DNA of 64,000 nucleotides from Girardinichthys multiradiatus (Eukaryota; Chordata; Actinopteri; Cyprinodontiformes; Goodeidae): the NCBI RefSeq assembly GCF_021462225.1, contig NC_061794.1, forward strand, positions 48,342,414 through 48,406,413, given 5' to 3'. The notes beneath the pieces were generated by a model. It had not been told where the DNA came from and searched no databases. It worked only from the letters and a program-made list of their open reading frames with translations. Positions 31,001-42,100 of this stretch are shown one piece after another (position 1 is the first letter of the stretch; every line of letters starts with the position of its first letter). The position numbers were made by a program, and so were the translations under genes.

Positions 31001-32020
31001 GGGTTTGGATCAGTTTACCCCAGAGAGTTCAGTCAGAGTAGAGTTCATCTCCTGATAACATCCTGATGCAGCGCTGTGGATATCACTGTAGTATCTGCAG
31101 ACACATACATTTACTGAGCAGGAAACACTGGACCAGAACCACACTCAAGAGTGCTTCAACTATAAAGCAGAAAGACAAATAAAACCAGAAGCACTGACAG
31201 AAAGCCATCTCACCTCTCCACCAACTGTTTGTAACGCGGGATCTCTCTGGCATACAGCAGTTTGTTAACAGGAGAGTCCTAATTGGACAAAAAGATACCA
31301 TGATGTCACATGACCCAAGGACACAGATTAGACAGACAGACAGACAGAGAGAGACAGGTCTTACCCGTCCCACTTTGTGTTCTGAGGTGGTACACGAGTC
31401 GATGAAGGTTTGAGCGATCACTGAGAGCACGGCGTCGATGCTGTCAGTTACCTGAACATCAAGAACAAACTGTGGGTTCTTCAGGATGTTGACCCAAAAC
31501 CTCAGGGGGAGACTGAAGACAGAGAGATCAGAGAGACATGTCAGGGAAAGGCAGTTCTGAGACAGAACGGGTCAGAAGGACTGGTCTGGGATAGACAGGT
31601 CAGGGACAGGCAGGTAAGAGAAAAGAATCAGAATCAGAATCAGAGTTATTGCCAAGTCCGTACATACAAACAAGGAATTTGACTCCGGTACCCTTTGCTC
31701 TTTGGTTTTGTTTTTGTATTACAGAATATACAAATTTACAATTTACAATATTCACATATATAATAAAAAGGTGCATTTTATTATATATGGGTCAGAGACA
31801 GACAGTTTGGTGGAGGCAGGGCAGAAGGGGATGCTGTCAGGTGTCTAGGTGTGTCTCACCTGTTTGTCTTCCAGATATGGACGGTCTCTGGGTCATCTAT
31901 TCCATGTTTCTCTGCCATGTCGTCAAGAAAGTCAAAGAAAAACCTGACAGCAATGGGAGGAGGACGCTTAGTGCTAAGGATAGCCACGAAGACATCGTCC
32001 ACAAACTTCTGCAGCGTCCC
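28060..32020 (-). CDS. plxnb3: plxnb3 GAP domain, second half, and C-terminus (six exons)
   Basis: 32020-31860: [16 protein letters not shown] to ETVHIWKTN. 31512-31365: SLPLRFWVN (third GAP arginine) to [11 protein letters not shown]. 31278-31214: [20 protein letters not shown]. 31094-31019: [20 protein letters not shown]. 28394-28320: [20 protein letters not shown]. 28164-28060: [20 protein letters not shown], ending VTDL and a stop. The intron between 31019 and 28394 holds the 14-bp minisatellite. Confidence 0.92.
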
Positions 32021-35000
32021 CTGTAGAGACAGAGAGACAGTTTATCAGCTGCTCAGGTAAACCTCGCCTGTGTGTGTGTGTGTGTTACCTTCATGGACAG
32101 CAGTCTAGTCAAGTAAATCTCAGGTATGGCCTTGGCTCTCTCCCGTTCCCTCATGCTGCTCTTCCGGTGCTTTGGAATTTCCGGATCTTCACTGCTCTTC
32201 ACCAGGTGCCACAGACGCAGACCTTCCTCTTCCTCACCTTCCAGCATTGGTGTTTCTATGGCAACAGCAGACACTGTCAGTTACCCAGACAGCTAAAACA
32301 AGAAGTCCTTGTTTGTCGCATGTAACCAATCTGTTGCTTCTGAATGTTCCCTTATTATGTTCCAGGCAGTTTGAATTAACTGGTTCTAGGTTCCACATGT
32401 TGGATCTGTTGATCTCAATGGTTCTACCTGTTCTACAGTTCAGAATGTTCTCAATAGTTTTCTTGTTCTATGGTCTAGGTTGTTCTCAATGCCTCCCCGT
32501 GTTCTGTGGGATCGTCAACCAATTAATCAATCAACTTTATTTATACCCATAGGTAGATTCTTGTTGGTAAGGTGTGTTGGTTCTTACTTTCTCCAGTCTG
32601 AAACACCTGGTTGACTCCTGAACTGTGAAATCGAGGGATCAAAGCAACTGTGGCTCCATCTGGAACCTAAGGAACGTAGAACGTGTAATAATAAAATGAG
32701 CACTCGTGAGACAAAGAAGGTGTAGACATGCTGTGATTGGTCGATACACACTTTGTAGTGCTGCAGCGTGTTGAGCCGTTTCCAACGGCCGTGAACCACT
32801 GCTGTGACGTCTTCATCTGAAAGAGTCAGGTGACCTGCCTGGCCTGAACGCCATTCTACAGACAAGCATACACAGGTGAGAACAAGTGTCTGACCAGAGA
32901 CAGGTGAGCCAACCTGTTGAGGCGGATAGGTGCGTACCCAAGTCCAGACTGTCAGCTGCTGGTCTCTGAGAGAACGGAGCTCCTCTGTAGACCTGATCCA
33001 GGATTTTATCTTTCACCTGCACACAGAAGCATACAGACAGGTGAGAATAGGTCAGACAGGTGACAAAGTGTCATTCTGACATGTACCTACCTGTGTGATG
33101 GTGTCAGTGTCAAGTATTTTAACAGGACATGGTTGAACCTCTACTCCATTCTTTACCAGGACGTTCAAAGTCTGAGGAAGAGGTGAGACAGACAGGTGAG
33201 ACTGAACCAATGATGAGCCCAGGAAGGAGATGTGTTGCTATGGTTACCATGGCAGAGTAATCTATGTCCTCTCGCAGCAGATGGCTGTCGTTGAGTGTCC
33301 GTTTGGCCTTTCCAGTCACAGCGTCCACCGGCCCCTTGTCCACCTGATACTTTATGGCTCTGTAGAGCATGTAGAGAGGCTCCCCTGCCACCTCCTGGCA
33401 GACAGAGAGGTAAAGGTGAGACAAGGGACGGACAGAGGCAGATAGACAGGTATGAGAACTAACTTTTACCTTCAGGAAAGAATAGAGGCAGATGGACATC
33501 CAGTTGGTCAACATCTTCTCAACAACTGTCTCTGTCCTGAAAGACAGTATGAGACATAGGTTGGTCCAGGTTCAGGGCATACGTAACCCCTACTGTCCCA
33601 ATTCTCCAATTTTGCACACTTATAACCTGCGCACTTCAACCCCTACATGCACTGTACAAAGTACACACTTCATAGAGGGGCATAGGGTGTCGTGAGGATA
33701 TTGGGACAGGGCCCTAGATTTAGACAAAATAACTTCCTGAAAACATTCATCATCATCTTGGGGTGTGTTTGTTTTACATACCGGCGTAGCATGAGTTTGG
33801 GGTTTTTGGCGACGTACTGCTGCACCAGGTCCTGCAGCAACGTCTTCATGACTTCAGTAAAGTACTCCAGCTTATCATGAAGAGCTATGGTGAGCAGGCT
33901 GGCCACGTAGCCTCGGTCCCTCTGAGAGAACCCCTGCTGGGCCTCCAGAGTGTGGATGAACTGCACAACAGAACCACAACATCAGATCTACCTGCTGACT
34001 AACCTGGTCCCAGACGTCACCTGAACAGAACCCACCCTGGTGAGGAAGAGTCTATTGTTGAGCAGGTTGTTGAGCTGCTGAAGGCCCTGCTCCACGGTCG
34101 GTCTCCTGGACTCTGGCAGGTCCAGTTGGCGGCTCAGCGGCGCTATCTGCTGGCCAGGGAAAAAGATTCTCTCTGCGTAAGTCTTGTAGTCAAGCAGAGG
34201 AAGACCAGGTCCTCCGACATCACTGCTTAGGTCCATCATTTCTGTCATGAGGTCTGCAGGAAGAAGATCAGTTCAATGGGTCTGATGTTCAGGATGTCAG
34301 CAGCAAAGTATAAAGCATGTAGTCATATAAGTACTCACAAAGAGTAGACTGTACAGTAAAGGAAAAATCTACAACATAAGATAAATAAATACTGTACAGT
34401 TATTAAAAATAGCTTAGTCACTTTAATGAAATGTGCAACTCAGTAGGTTGATTTGAAATTATAATTGATTTGTGATTATGGATGAGAAAACGGCAACAGA
34501 CTATTTTCAAGAAAAATGGAAAAACTGCAAATAACAGCAGGGGTGTGAACACTTATTGAGTACGTTGAGAGCAGTGATGGTTATAAAGTCTAACAGCTAG
34601 TGGGAGGAAGGACCTATGATAACACTTCTTTGTGCTCTTAGGATGCAGCAGTCTGTCACTGAAGAACGTCTCCAGTCCTTCAGTCTCCCACCATCTGCAC
34701 TGGGTCCAGGGGGGATCCTAGGACAGAGCTGGTCTTCTTGATGAACGTATCTAAATGCTTCCTCTCAGGTGTAGACAAGCTGCTGCTTCACTAACTACAC
34801 ATAATGGAAGATGGTACTTCTAATTGTCAGCTATCTCAACATCGGTTCCCTGGATGTTCACCCCCGTCAGTGTGGTGGGTCTGCGCCGGCAGACATCCAC
34901 CACCAGATCCTTGTTTTTCCCTGTGCTGATTTGGAGGTGATTCTGCTGGCACCTGTCCATGAAGTTCTGTGTCCACTGCCTGTATTCTGAGTTGTCCACA

Positions 35001-37643
35001 TCTGTGATGAGGCAGAATATGGCAGAGCCATCAGAAAACCTCTGTAGATGATAGCCTGGGGAGTTGATGGAGATATCTGCAGTGTAGAGGGTGAACTTGA
35101 ACGGTGCCAGCACAGTTCCCTGCAGTGCTGGTGCTGCAGAACCCCTGTCAGAGACACAGCCTCTTATACTGTGGGTGGCCAGTGAGGTAGTCCAGTATCA
35201 ACTGGGACAGATGGTGGTCCATTCCTGACAGCTCCAGCTTGTTCCTCCGAAGTCAAGGCTGGAGGGTATTAAAACCATTGAGAAATCAAATGACTTGACC
35301 CTCATAGTGCTTCTAGGCTTCTCCAGCCAGGTCAGAGCTTGGTACAGGAGGCAGATGATGGTAACATCCACTCCGATACCAGGTTGGTAGGCAAACTGCA
35401 GTGGATCCAATGAAGACTTCACCAGGGGGCAGAGATGGCTGATGGTCTTCAGCAGATGCAAGGTCGGTGTTAGCCTGTAGCTGCTGACGTCCTTTGGATA
35501 TGTGGTCTTTGGCACTGGTACCACAAAGGAGGTCTTCCACAGCTGTGCTTTACCCAGCTTCAGGCTCATGTTGAACATGCGTCCCACGATACCACACAAT
35601 TTATCTGCACAGCACCTTAGGAGCCTGGAACTGATGCCATCTGGACCTGCAGCCTCACACACGTTGATCTTTCGCAGCTCGCCTGGGAGTTTGGGTTGTG
35701 ACCTGAAATTGCTTTTAGGCTCTTTCAAACCCCGTTGATGTTGTTCTGCTGCAGCTGGTCCTCCATCTTCTTGCTGTAGATGTTTTTAAATTCCTGATCT
35801 TTCTTCTAAGTTCCTTCTGCGCAGCTGTCAGCTTCTCCTAGTTTCCGGATCTGAAGGCGCTGTTCTTCTCCTTGAGGAGAGCCTTTATTTCAGGGCTTGT
35901 TTTGTGAGAAACGCCGTACCTTCATGAGGGGCACAGTGCTGTTTATACATATGTTAATGTTGTCCATGATGCAGTCTGGGATGCTGTCAATGTCCTCCCC
36001 ATAAGAAACACAGCAGTACCTCAAAGCTTCTTCGGTCTCTTCAGACCATCTCTTCACTGTCCATCACACAGCTGGTTCTCTGTGTATAAGGGGATATACC
36101 CTGGCTGGAGATGAACCAGGCTGTGATCTGAGCCCCCAGAGGAAGGTAGAGGTGATGAGCTGTATGCCTCCTTTGTGTTGGCATACAATAAGTCCAGGGT
36201 TGTATTGTCTCTGGTGCAGCAGGTAACATACAGGGTGGAGGTGGGGAGAGTGAAGGACAGGGAGACATGATTGAAGTCCCCAGAAATCAGGAAAAGAGCC
36301 TGGGATTGCTGTGTCTGGAGTCTGCTGGTACCAGTGTGGATGACGTCAGAGGCAGCTGCTGCATTTAGCAGAGAGGGGGAAATACACTATTATCGTGATA
36401 ACGTGTAGGTAAATGCCCAAGGTTGCACCATCTTTTATTCACAAACACAGCCAGGAACCCTCCTTTCTTCCCACTTCTCTCCTTGGTTCTGTTGGTCCGA
36501 ATTAAATAAAAGCCGCCCATGCTTATGTGTCTGTCCGGAATTATCGCGGTAACCTGTGTTTCAGTCAATATGACCAAGCTGCTATCTCTGAAGACTCTGA
36601 AGCTGGGTTAGCGCTGCAACTTTGTCGGAATGGGATCTCATATTTCCCTTGATGATAGATGGGATGACGGGTCTGTACCTTCTCCTCGGGTTGCGACGCA
36701 GGAAGGCGGCACAGTTCCTGTGTCTCTTCCTCCTCAGTGTAGCTACCGAAAGCTAGCAACCAATTTCTGGAGTAAACAAGGGGAACTTGGCCTTTTACGG
36801 AGTCTCCAAAACACAAATTCAGTAAACAAAAAAACAAAGTTGTCCACAAAACAGTCAGCTCCATAATGGGAGAAAACACCAACACACTCGTTTTAAAGAA
36901 GAAATAGAGTGGGCGGGCTGCCTGGTCATGCAGAGCTGGAATGTTTCTCCATCATCTGCATACCTGTGAACTCTTTACGGCATTGATCTCCCACATTGAT
37001 CTCCAGAGTTTCCAGCTGCAGCAGAACCTTCTTATAATCTCGGAGTGCCTGTTTACTTTTCCTCCTGCACAAAACATAAGCAGAACGCTAATGAGTAACC
37101 AACACTTGTCACATGGATGCAAAACAGCTGGTTCTGAGGAAACCAGAGAAACTCAAAACCCAACCAGCTGGTTAGGACAGACCAACAGAGGACTACCTGT
37201 ACATAAGAATGACAACCAACACCAACAGGATGATGACAGCAGCTCCAGTGCCCAGACTGATCTGAGCCGCCAGTGGGATGGGGGACAACAACGAGTCACT
37301 GTCGTACTGAACCGGTCCCAGGTCCACCTGCAGGTTTCCCATGAATACCTGAGACAGGTAGACAGGAGGGAGACAGTTGCTACAGTTGCTCCTGGTTCAT
37401 GAATCCTTCTGATTTAGATCAAATTTATCTGAGAGATTCCAGTGTGTTCATGTTAATGATAAATGATAATAATACCACAGGGTACATTGCTCGACTACAT
37501 TTGCAATTACAGCCACTTTTAAAACACCACAATGTTCTTACCAGCTCAGGAAAAAATCCAAATTAAGACAATATTTGTGCTTTTATTTTGGGTACTTACC
37601 TGTAGAATGGCTGGGAGAAAGGTCAGCTTGTCTGCTGTATTTC
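28060..37643 (-). CDS. plxnb3: plxnb3: plexin-B receptor, 3' part (transmembrane and cytoplasmic RasGAP-like domain)
   Basis: Eighteen exons: 37643-37600, 37348-37197, 37064-36964, 34253-34036, 33960-33782, 33536-33470, 33394-33248, 33171-33091, 33016-32938, 32855-32752, 32666-32588, 32255-32089, 32020-31860, 31512-31365, 31278-31214, 31094-31019, 28394-28320 and 28164-28060 (stop 28062-28060). All have GT/AG sites and closing phases. The product is a semaphorin receptor whose cytoplasmic GAP acts on Rap/R-Ras-type GTPases. Visible are the TM segment, LMLRR with catalytic arginines, the Rho-binding insert, LRFWVN and the C-terminal VTDL. VTDL is the PDZ ligand of B-type plexins, which bind PDZ-RhoGEF/LARG. 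B3 is preferred because srpk3 lies immediately downstream, as in human. Extracellular exons are not found up to 64 kb. Confidence 0.9.
28420..30975. repeat. 14-bp minisatellite in a plxnb3 intron, about 180 copies
   Basis: Units ACAGGTACAGAGAG, ACAGGTACAGAAAG, ACAGGCACATCGAG and minor variants, almost always exactly 14 bp. Variants are arranged in blocks (the CATCGAG type clusters near the 28.4-kb end). Because 14 is not a multiple of 3 and the unit lacks stops in most frames, very long open frames (up to 880 codons) run through on both strands. They are artefacts. Confidence 0.97.
31621..31700. repeat. Short dispersed repeat fragment in a plxnb3 intron
   Basis: GAATCAGAATCAGAATCAGA followed by GTTATTGCCAAGTCCGTACA and an ACAAGGAATTTGACTCC segment. 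This resembles a tail motif I remember from fish SINE/LINE repeats. The family is not determined. Confidence 0.4.
32089..33171 (-). CDS. plxnb3: plxnb3 Rho-GTPase-binding insert (five exons)
   Basis: 33171-33091: TLNVLVKNG...ILDTDTITQ. 33016-32938: [19 protein letters not shown]. 32855-32752: [20 protein letters not shown], then [11 protein letters not shown]. 32666-32588: [13 protein letters not shown]. 32255-32089: [20 protein letters not shown], ending [16 protein letters not shown]. This is the ubiquitin-like insert that binds Rho-family GTPases in plexins. Confidence 0.92.
33248..34253 (-). CDS. plxnb3: plxnb3 GAP domain, first half (four exons)
   Basis: 34253-34036: [12 protein letters not shown] and [15 protein letters not shown]. 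33960-33782: [20 protein letters not shown], ending NPKLMLRR, with the two catalytic arginines of the GAP. 33536-33470: [18 protein letters not shown]. 33394-33248: [20 protein letters not shown], then [16 protein letters not shown]. Phases 0, 2, 0 and 0 close. No lesion was seen. Confidence 0.93.
34556..36900 (-). mobile_element. Decayed non-LTR retrotransposon (LINE) with AP-endonuclease and reverse transcriptase
   Basis: Lies in the plexin intron between 36964 and 34253, same strand. The endonuclease piece at 36577-36365 reads [20 protein letters not shown] and VFVNKRWCN. The reverse-transcriptase piece at 35728-35198 reads [29 protein letters not shown] and [10 protein letters not shown]. 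The piece at 35113-34820 reads [13 protein letters not shown], with the catalytic box as FSDGSAI, one catalytic Asp replaced by Gly. Frameshifts and stops separate the pieces. Probably of the L2/CR1 group, from memory of fish elements. Dead copy. Confidence 0.85.
37197..37348 (-). CDS. plxnb3: plxnb3 transmembrane exon
   Basis: 152 nt. [20 protein letters not shown] leads to a hydrophobic segment, [16 protein letters not shown], the single plexin TM helix. The next exon (37064-36964) continues [20 protein letters not shown], the juxtamembrane coiled coil. The preceding 44-nt exon (37643-37600) gives [14 protein letters not shown]. Confidence 0.9.
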
Positions 37644-37796
37644 CTGCACAAAACTCACTTTATTCTAGTAGTTTTGATGGACTTTCAGTTTTATTCTTAC
37701 ATTTATAGCAAAGCTAAAAGCGCTTAATCAAGTTTAAAGCAAGGGGGCTAGCATTCCCTACACAATTGGGTCCTGTACGGGGACAACAGCTGAACT

Positions 37797-37892
37797 ACCT
37801 CACTTTCTCTCTCACACACAGACACAGACACACACACACACACACACACACAGACACACACACACACACACACACAGACACACACACACACA

Positions 37893-37924
<32 letters not shown>
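37797..37924. repeat. (CA)n microsatellite with CAGA interruptions
   Basis: About 128 bp of CACACA broken by several CAGACA units, just upstream of the last recognisable plexin exon. Confidence 0.95.
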
Positions 37925-37925
<1 letters not shown>

Positions 37926-38681
37926 CCTTGTTAAACTCCCACTGCAGGACCGCAAGTAGTTGACTGGGTTGTGGGGTCCACCCATTCTAGTGGTCCTAGA
38001 ACTATGAAAAAAATCAGGCAGATCCCAAAAAAAATCTACATATTAAAAGTCACGTTCAATATGCAAAATTTCAAACTTTATTTTACATGTCTGTTTTTCA
38101 ATCACATGTGGGGCCAGTTTCTAACATTCATACTTTGCAGGACCCACCTTCACACACGTTTGATTTTTAGTCAGTTATGGGGCTTGCTTTTAATGTTCGA
38201 ACGTTAAGAGGTCCATCTTTACACACATAATTTTTTTAGCCAGTTATGGGGCTTGCTTTTAACATTTAACTCTTGTTAGGCCTTCATAAAGATTTGCTTT
38301 ATCTTTAAATTAGGATCTATCAAATTCAATCCCAACCCTAATCTAACCCAAACATGCATTTGTCAAGACTTGATTGTTTAATGGGAAAAAACCTTAAAAT
38401 TTTGTTAGTGTTATTAATCCTTTCATCTGGCTTAATAGACTAGATATATATTGAAATGTGCATTCTTAAGTACATCTGTCATTATTCGATTGTGGTGCAT
38501 TTTTCCTAGTCACAGCCTTAATATTCTTCCATTTGTTTAGGCATACAGGTCAATTTTTTATATATTTACAATCTTCATTTTAGCCAACTATAAAATACAC
38601 ATGATTTACTATTAATCATGAACTGCTTGAGTCAAAATTTAAAATGGACACATTACAAATGTAGCCACTGAATAAAGGAAC
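37925..38681. other. Region between plexin exon and the end of the SET/recombinase gene
   Basis: AT-rich, no gene. It contains a local duplication of AGTTATGGGGCTTGCTTTTA (about 38,172 and 38,242). No plexin extracellular exon was found here. Confidence 0.5.
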
Positions 38682-38687
38682 TTTATT
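38682..38687 (-). terminator. Poly(A) signal AATAAA of the SET/recombinase gene
   Basis: TTTATT on the plus strand, i.e. AATAAA on the minus strand, about 200 nt past the stop codon at 38886-38884, followed by an AT-rich tract. Good position for a vertebrate poly(A) signal. Confidence 0.55.
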
Positions 38688-38883
38688 TTGCACATGTTTT
38701 ATTTCAACATTTTAGCACTGAATGTGCCATTTAAACATTTCCCATATTTCTTCCTCAGAACATGTATCAATAAACTGAAATATACTTTGTTTGAACTTTG
38801 TCCATAAAAATTACAAACAAATAGTAAAGAACTGGTGAAACAGGACCAGCCATGTGTTTCTACCTCTGTTCAGGGAAGCTCTG

Positions 38884-39101
38884 TCACTCATATTTTCTCC
38901 TCATGGTGGTTATTCTGTTTTTGACAAAGTACTTAACTGCTCTCCAGTCTCTTTTACTCAGTGCTTGTGGTTCTGCAGCAATGCATCTCTCACAGTCAAG
39001 CTTACCAGGAACCTGATTTGTCAATATGTACTTCCTTAAATGTTTATTTACAGCAGCACATTCCTCTGGGGTCCAGCTTCTTTTCACAACTTTTTCTTTA
39101 C
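38884..39101 (-). CDS. SET/recombinase gene, Myb-like C-terminal exon
   Basis: Acceptor CCTTAG before 39101. [40 protein letters not shown], then [20 protein letters not shown] and a stop at 38886-38884. The spaced W residues with EE resemble a Myb/SANT-like helix bundle. I remember similar C-terminal domains on uncharacterised fish proteins with Crypton-type recombinases; this is not verified. Confidence 0.75.
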
Positions 39102-42100
39102 CTAAGGGCATAAAAAGAGCACAATTTAGTTTACAACTTCATTAGAACAAAACTGCACAGAGGATACATTCACTTTATGTACAATAATCCCACAATATCA
39201 TTTAAATGAGATATTTTAATAATTCAACTATCTTTGTCAATAGTAATGAGCCTACAGTAAAAAAACAAGTAAATCAGTTTATTTCTGGGATATTAATCAG
39301 TCAGTGTCACTGCTGGTACAGGCAGTCAAACTCCACCAGGAGAGCACATCATCGATATGCAAATTTGCCAACAGGTAAATTTGATGCAAAGATTTTTTTC
39401 TGTCTTGAGGTAGATGTGTCATGTACATTACCCCTATTTAATAATAGATGGAAACGAACATCTCACAAATAATCCAATTTAACAATGACGTGAAACCCAC
39501 CTGAGAAGGGGCGCATTAATTTGCATTTTACGACAAAATTCAAAAGTTTAGACCTGACATGTCTAAGTAAAAAAAGTCAAGTGGTTAATACATTTTGCTT
39601 CGGTCATTTAAATCTTAGTAAGCAGTAAATGTGAGGATAATTAGAATATTGATACTGTAGTAATAATTGGACCATTTAAAAGCAATCATGATGAAGTTAT
39701 GTATTGAAGAGGATTACTCCAAACTCACCACTCTTTTTGGCAGACCTTTCGTTACTTTGGCTGCTAGAGGTGGGGGTACAAGAGGTCACTTCGTTGACTT
39801 CTGGCATCAGCCCATCTGAATTTGTGACTTTGAAGTACAGAAAAGAACAGGTTAAACTCATCTTATTAGAACAGCAAACACGCTGATCAAGGGCATAGAT
39901 ATCAACAGCGAACTAAAGAAAAAAAACCAAAAAACCTTCTATTTACACTTGTGTTCATAAAGAGTTATTTATTACAATCAAGTCCTGTAGAACCAATCTT
40001 GTTTGAATCAAATTTGGATGTTAGTAAATACTAGGCAGGATCAGATATAAATGTAATGGACTTGTAATATTAGTTAAAAGTGGTGGTATTAAAAAAAAAT
40101 GAATAAAAATCAATGTTGAAGAAGAGTACTAACCCCAAACTGCAGTTTTACAAGCTCACCTTTCTTTTTGGTCAAGTTTTCCTGACTTAAGCCACTGGAT
40201 GTGGGGATACAAGGTGTCTCTTCAGAAGCTTCTGGATCTTCTGAAATATTAATTTTAGGAACATAAAAAACTGTTTAAACTTTCAATGATCTACAGTACT
40301 TTAACAGTTCATGTACGCACGTGGACGCCTCAGTTAATGAAAGAAAAACCCACAATGGTCACAAAAATAACTTGAATCTGACAAAGTTAATCATAAATAA
40401 AAAATTATATGAAAATGAACAAATTAAAGTCAGACAATGCTTTTCAAACATGCTTCAACAGAATTATTTAAACAAATAAAGTCATGAAACAGGCCTGGAC
40501 AAAAATGATGGTACCCCTGAAAATAATGTGACCAAAGGGACGTGTTAAATCGAGGTGTGTCCATTAATTAACATCACAGGTGTCTACATTCTTGTAATCA
40601 GTCAGTGGGCCTATATATAGGGTTACAGGTAGTCACTGTGCTATTTGGTGACATGGTGTGTACCACACTCAACATGGATCAGAGGAAGCGAAGGAAAGCG
40701 TTGTCTCAGGAGATTAGGAAGAAAATTATAGACAAGCATGGTAAAGGTAAAGGTTATAAGACCATCTCCAAGCAGCTTCATGTTATGACTACAGTTGCAC
40801 ATATTCAGAAATTTAAGATCCATGGGACTGTAGCCAACCTCCCTGGACATGGCCACAGGAGGAAAATTTATGACAAAACAAAGAGACTGATAATACAAAT
40901 GGTAACAAAAGAGCCCAGAAAAACTTCTAAAGAGATTAAAGGTGAACTTAAAGCTCAAGGAACATCAGTGTCAGATTGCACCATCCAACGTTGTTTGAGG
41001 CAAAGTGGACTTAATGGGAGACGACCAAGGAGAACACCATCTTTGAAAAATCATAAAAAAGCCAGACTGGAATTTGCCAAACTACATGTTGACAAGCCAC
41101 AAAGCTTGTGGGACAATGTCCTATGGACAGATGAGACAAAAACTATACTTTCTGGCAAGGCACATCAGCTCTATGTTTGCAGATGGAAAAATTTAAGCAT
41201 ATGAAGAAAAGAACACTGTCCCTACTGTGAAACATGGAGGAGTCTGTTATGTTCTGGGGCTACTTTGCTGCATCTGGCACAGGGTATCTTGAATCTGTGC
41301 AGGTATAATGAAATCTCAAGACTATCAGGGGATTCTAGAGATAAATGTGCTGGCCAGTGTCAGAAAGCTTGGTCTCAGTCGCAGGTCATGGGTCTTGCAA
41401 CAGGATAATAACCCAAAAAACACAGATAGAGGAAAACATTGGACTATTCTGAAGTGGCCTTCTATGAGCCCTTACCTAAATCCTATTAAGCATATTTGGA
41501 AGGTGCTGAAACATGCCGTCTGGAAAAGGTACCCTTCAAAAATGAGACAACTGGAGCAGTTTGCTCATGAGGAGTGGGCTAAAATACCTTCTGAGAGGGA
41601 CAGAAGTCTCACTGACAGTTATAGGAATCCTTTGATTGCAGTGATTGCTTCAAAAGGTTGAGCAACAAAATATTAAGTTAAGGGTTCCATCGTTTTGGTC
41701 CAGGCCTGTTTCATGAGTTTATTTTTTTAAATAATTCTGTTGAAGGATGTTTGAAAGCAGTGTCTGACTTTCATGTGCTCATTTTCATAGAATATTTATT
41801 CATTATTACCTTTGTCAGATTTAAGTTATTTCTGTGACCTTTGTTGGTTTTTCTTTCATTAACCGAGGGGTACCAACAATTTTGTCCACGTTTGTATATA
41901 GAACTCAGGTTGTAAAATGTGTTTAATTCAGAGAAAAGTGGCCCTTTTTTGTTTAACCGCTTTCTTTATTATGTGAACATTTTACCTTCTTGTGAGGATA
42001 AATTGGTGCCATTCTCAGTTCCGTCAGGCATATCAACTATGTACATGAAAGAAGAATTGTTTTCAAAAGTCAGAATTAACAATACACCAACAAGCAAAAA

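Noticed and set aside
28354..31055. Very long open frames (up to 880 codons) on both strands through the 14-bp minisatellite
   Set aside because: They exist in several frames at once because the 14-bp unit lacks stops. They encode only Arg/Thr/Gln or Cys/Leu/Ser repeats and overlap plexin introns and exons.
37644..38681. Further plexin extracellular exons
   Set aside because: No frame with plexin-like cysteine-rich or IPT motifs and matching splice phase was found.
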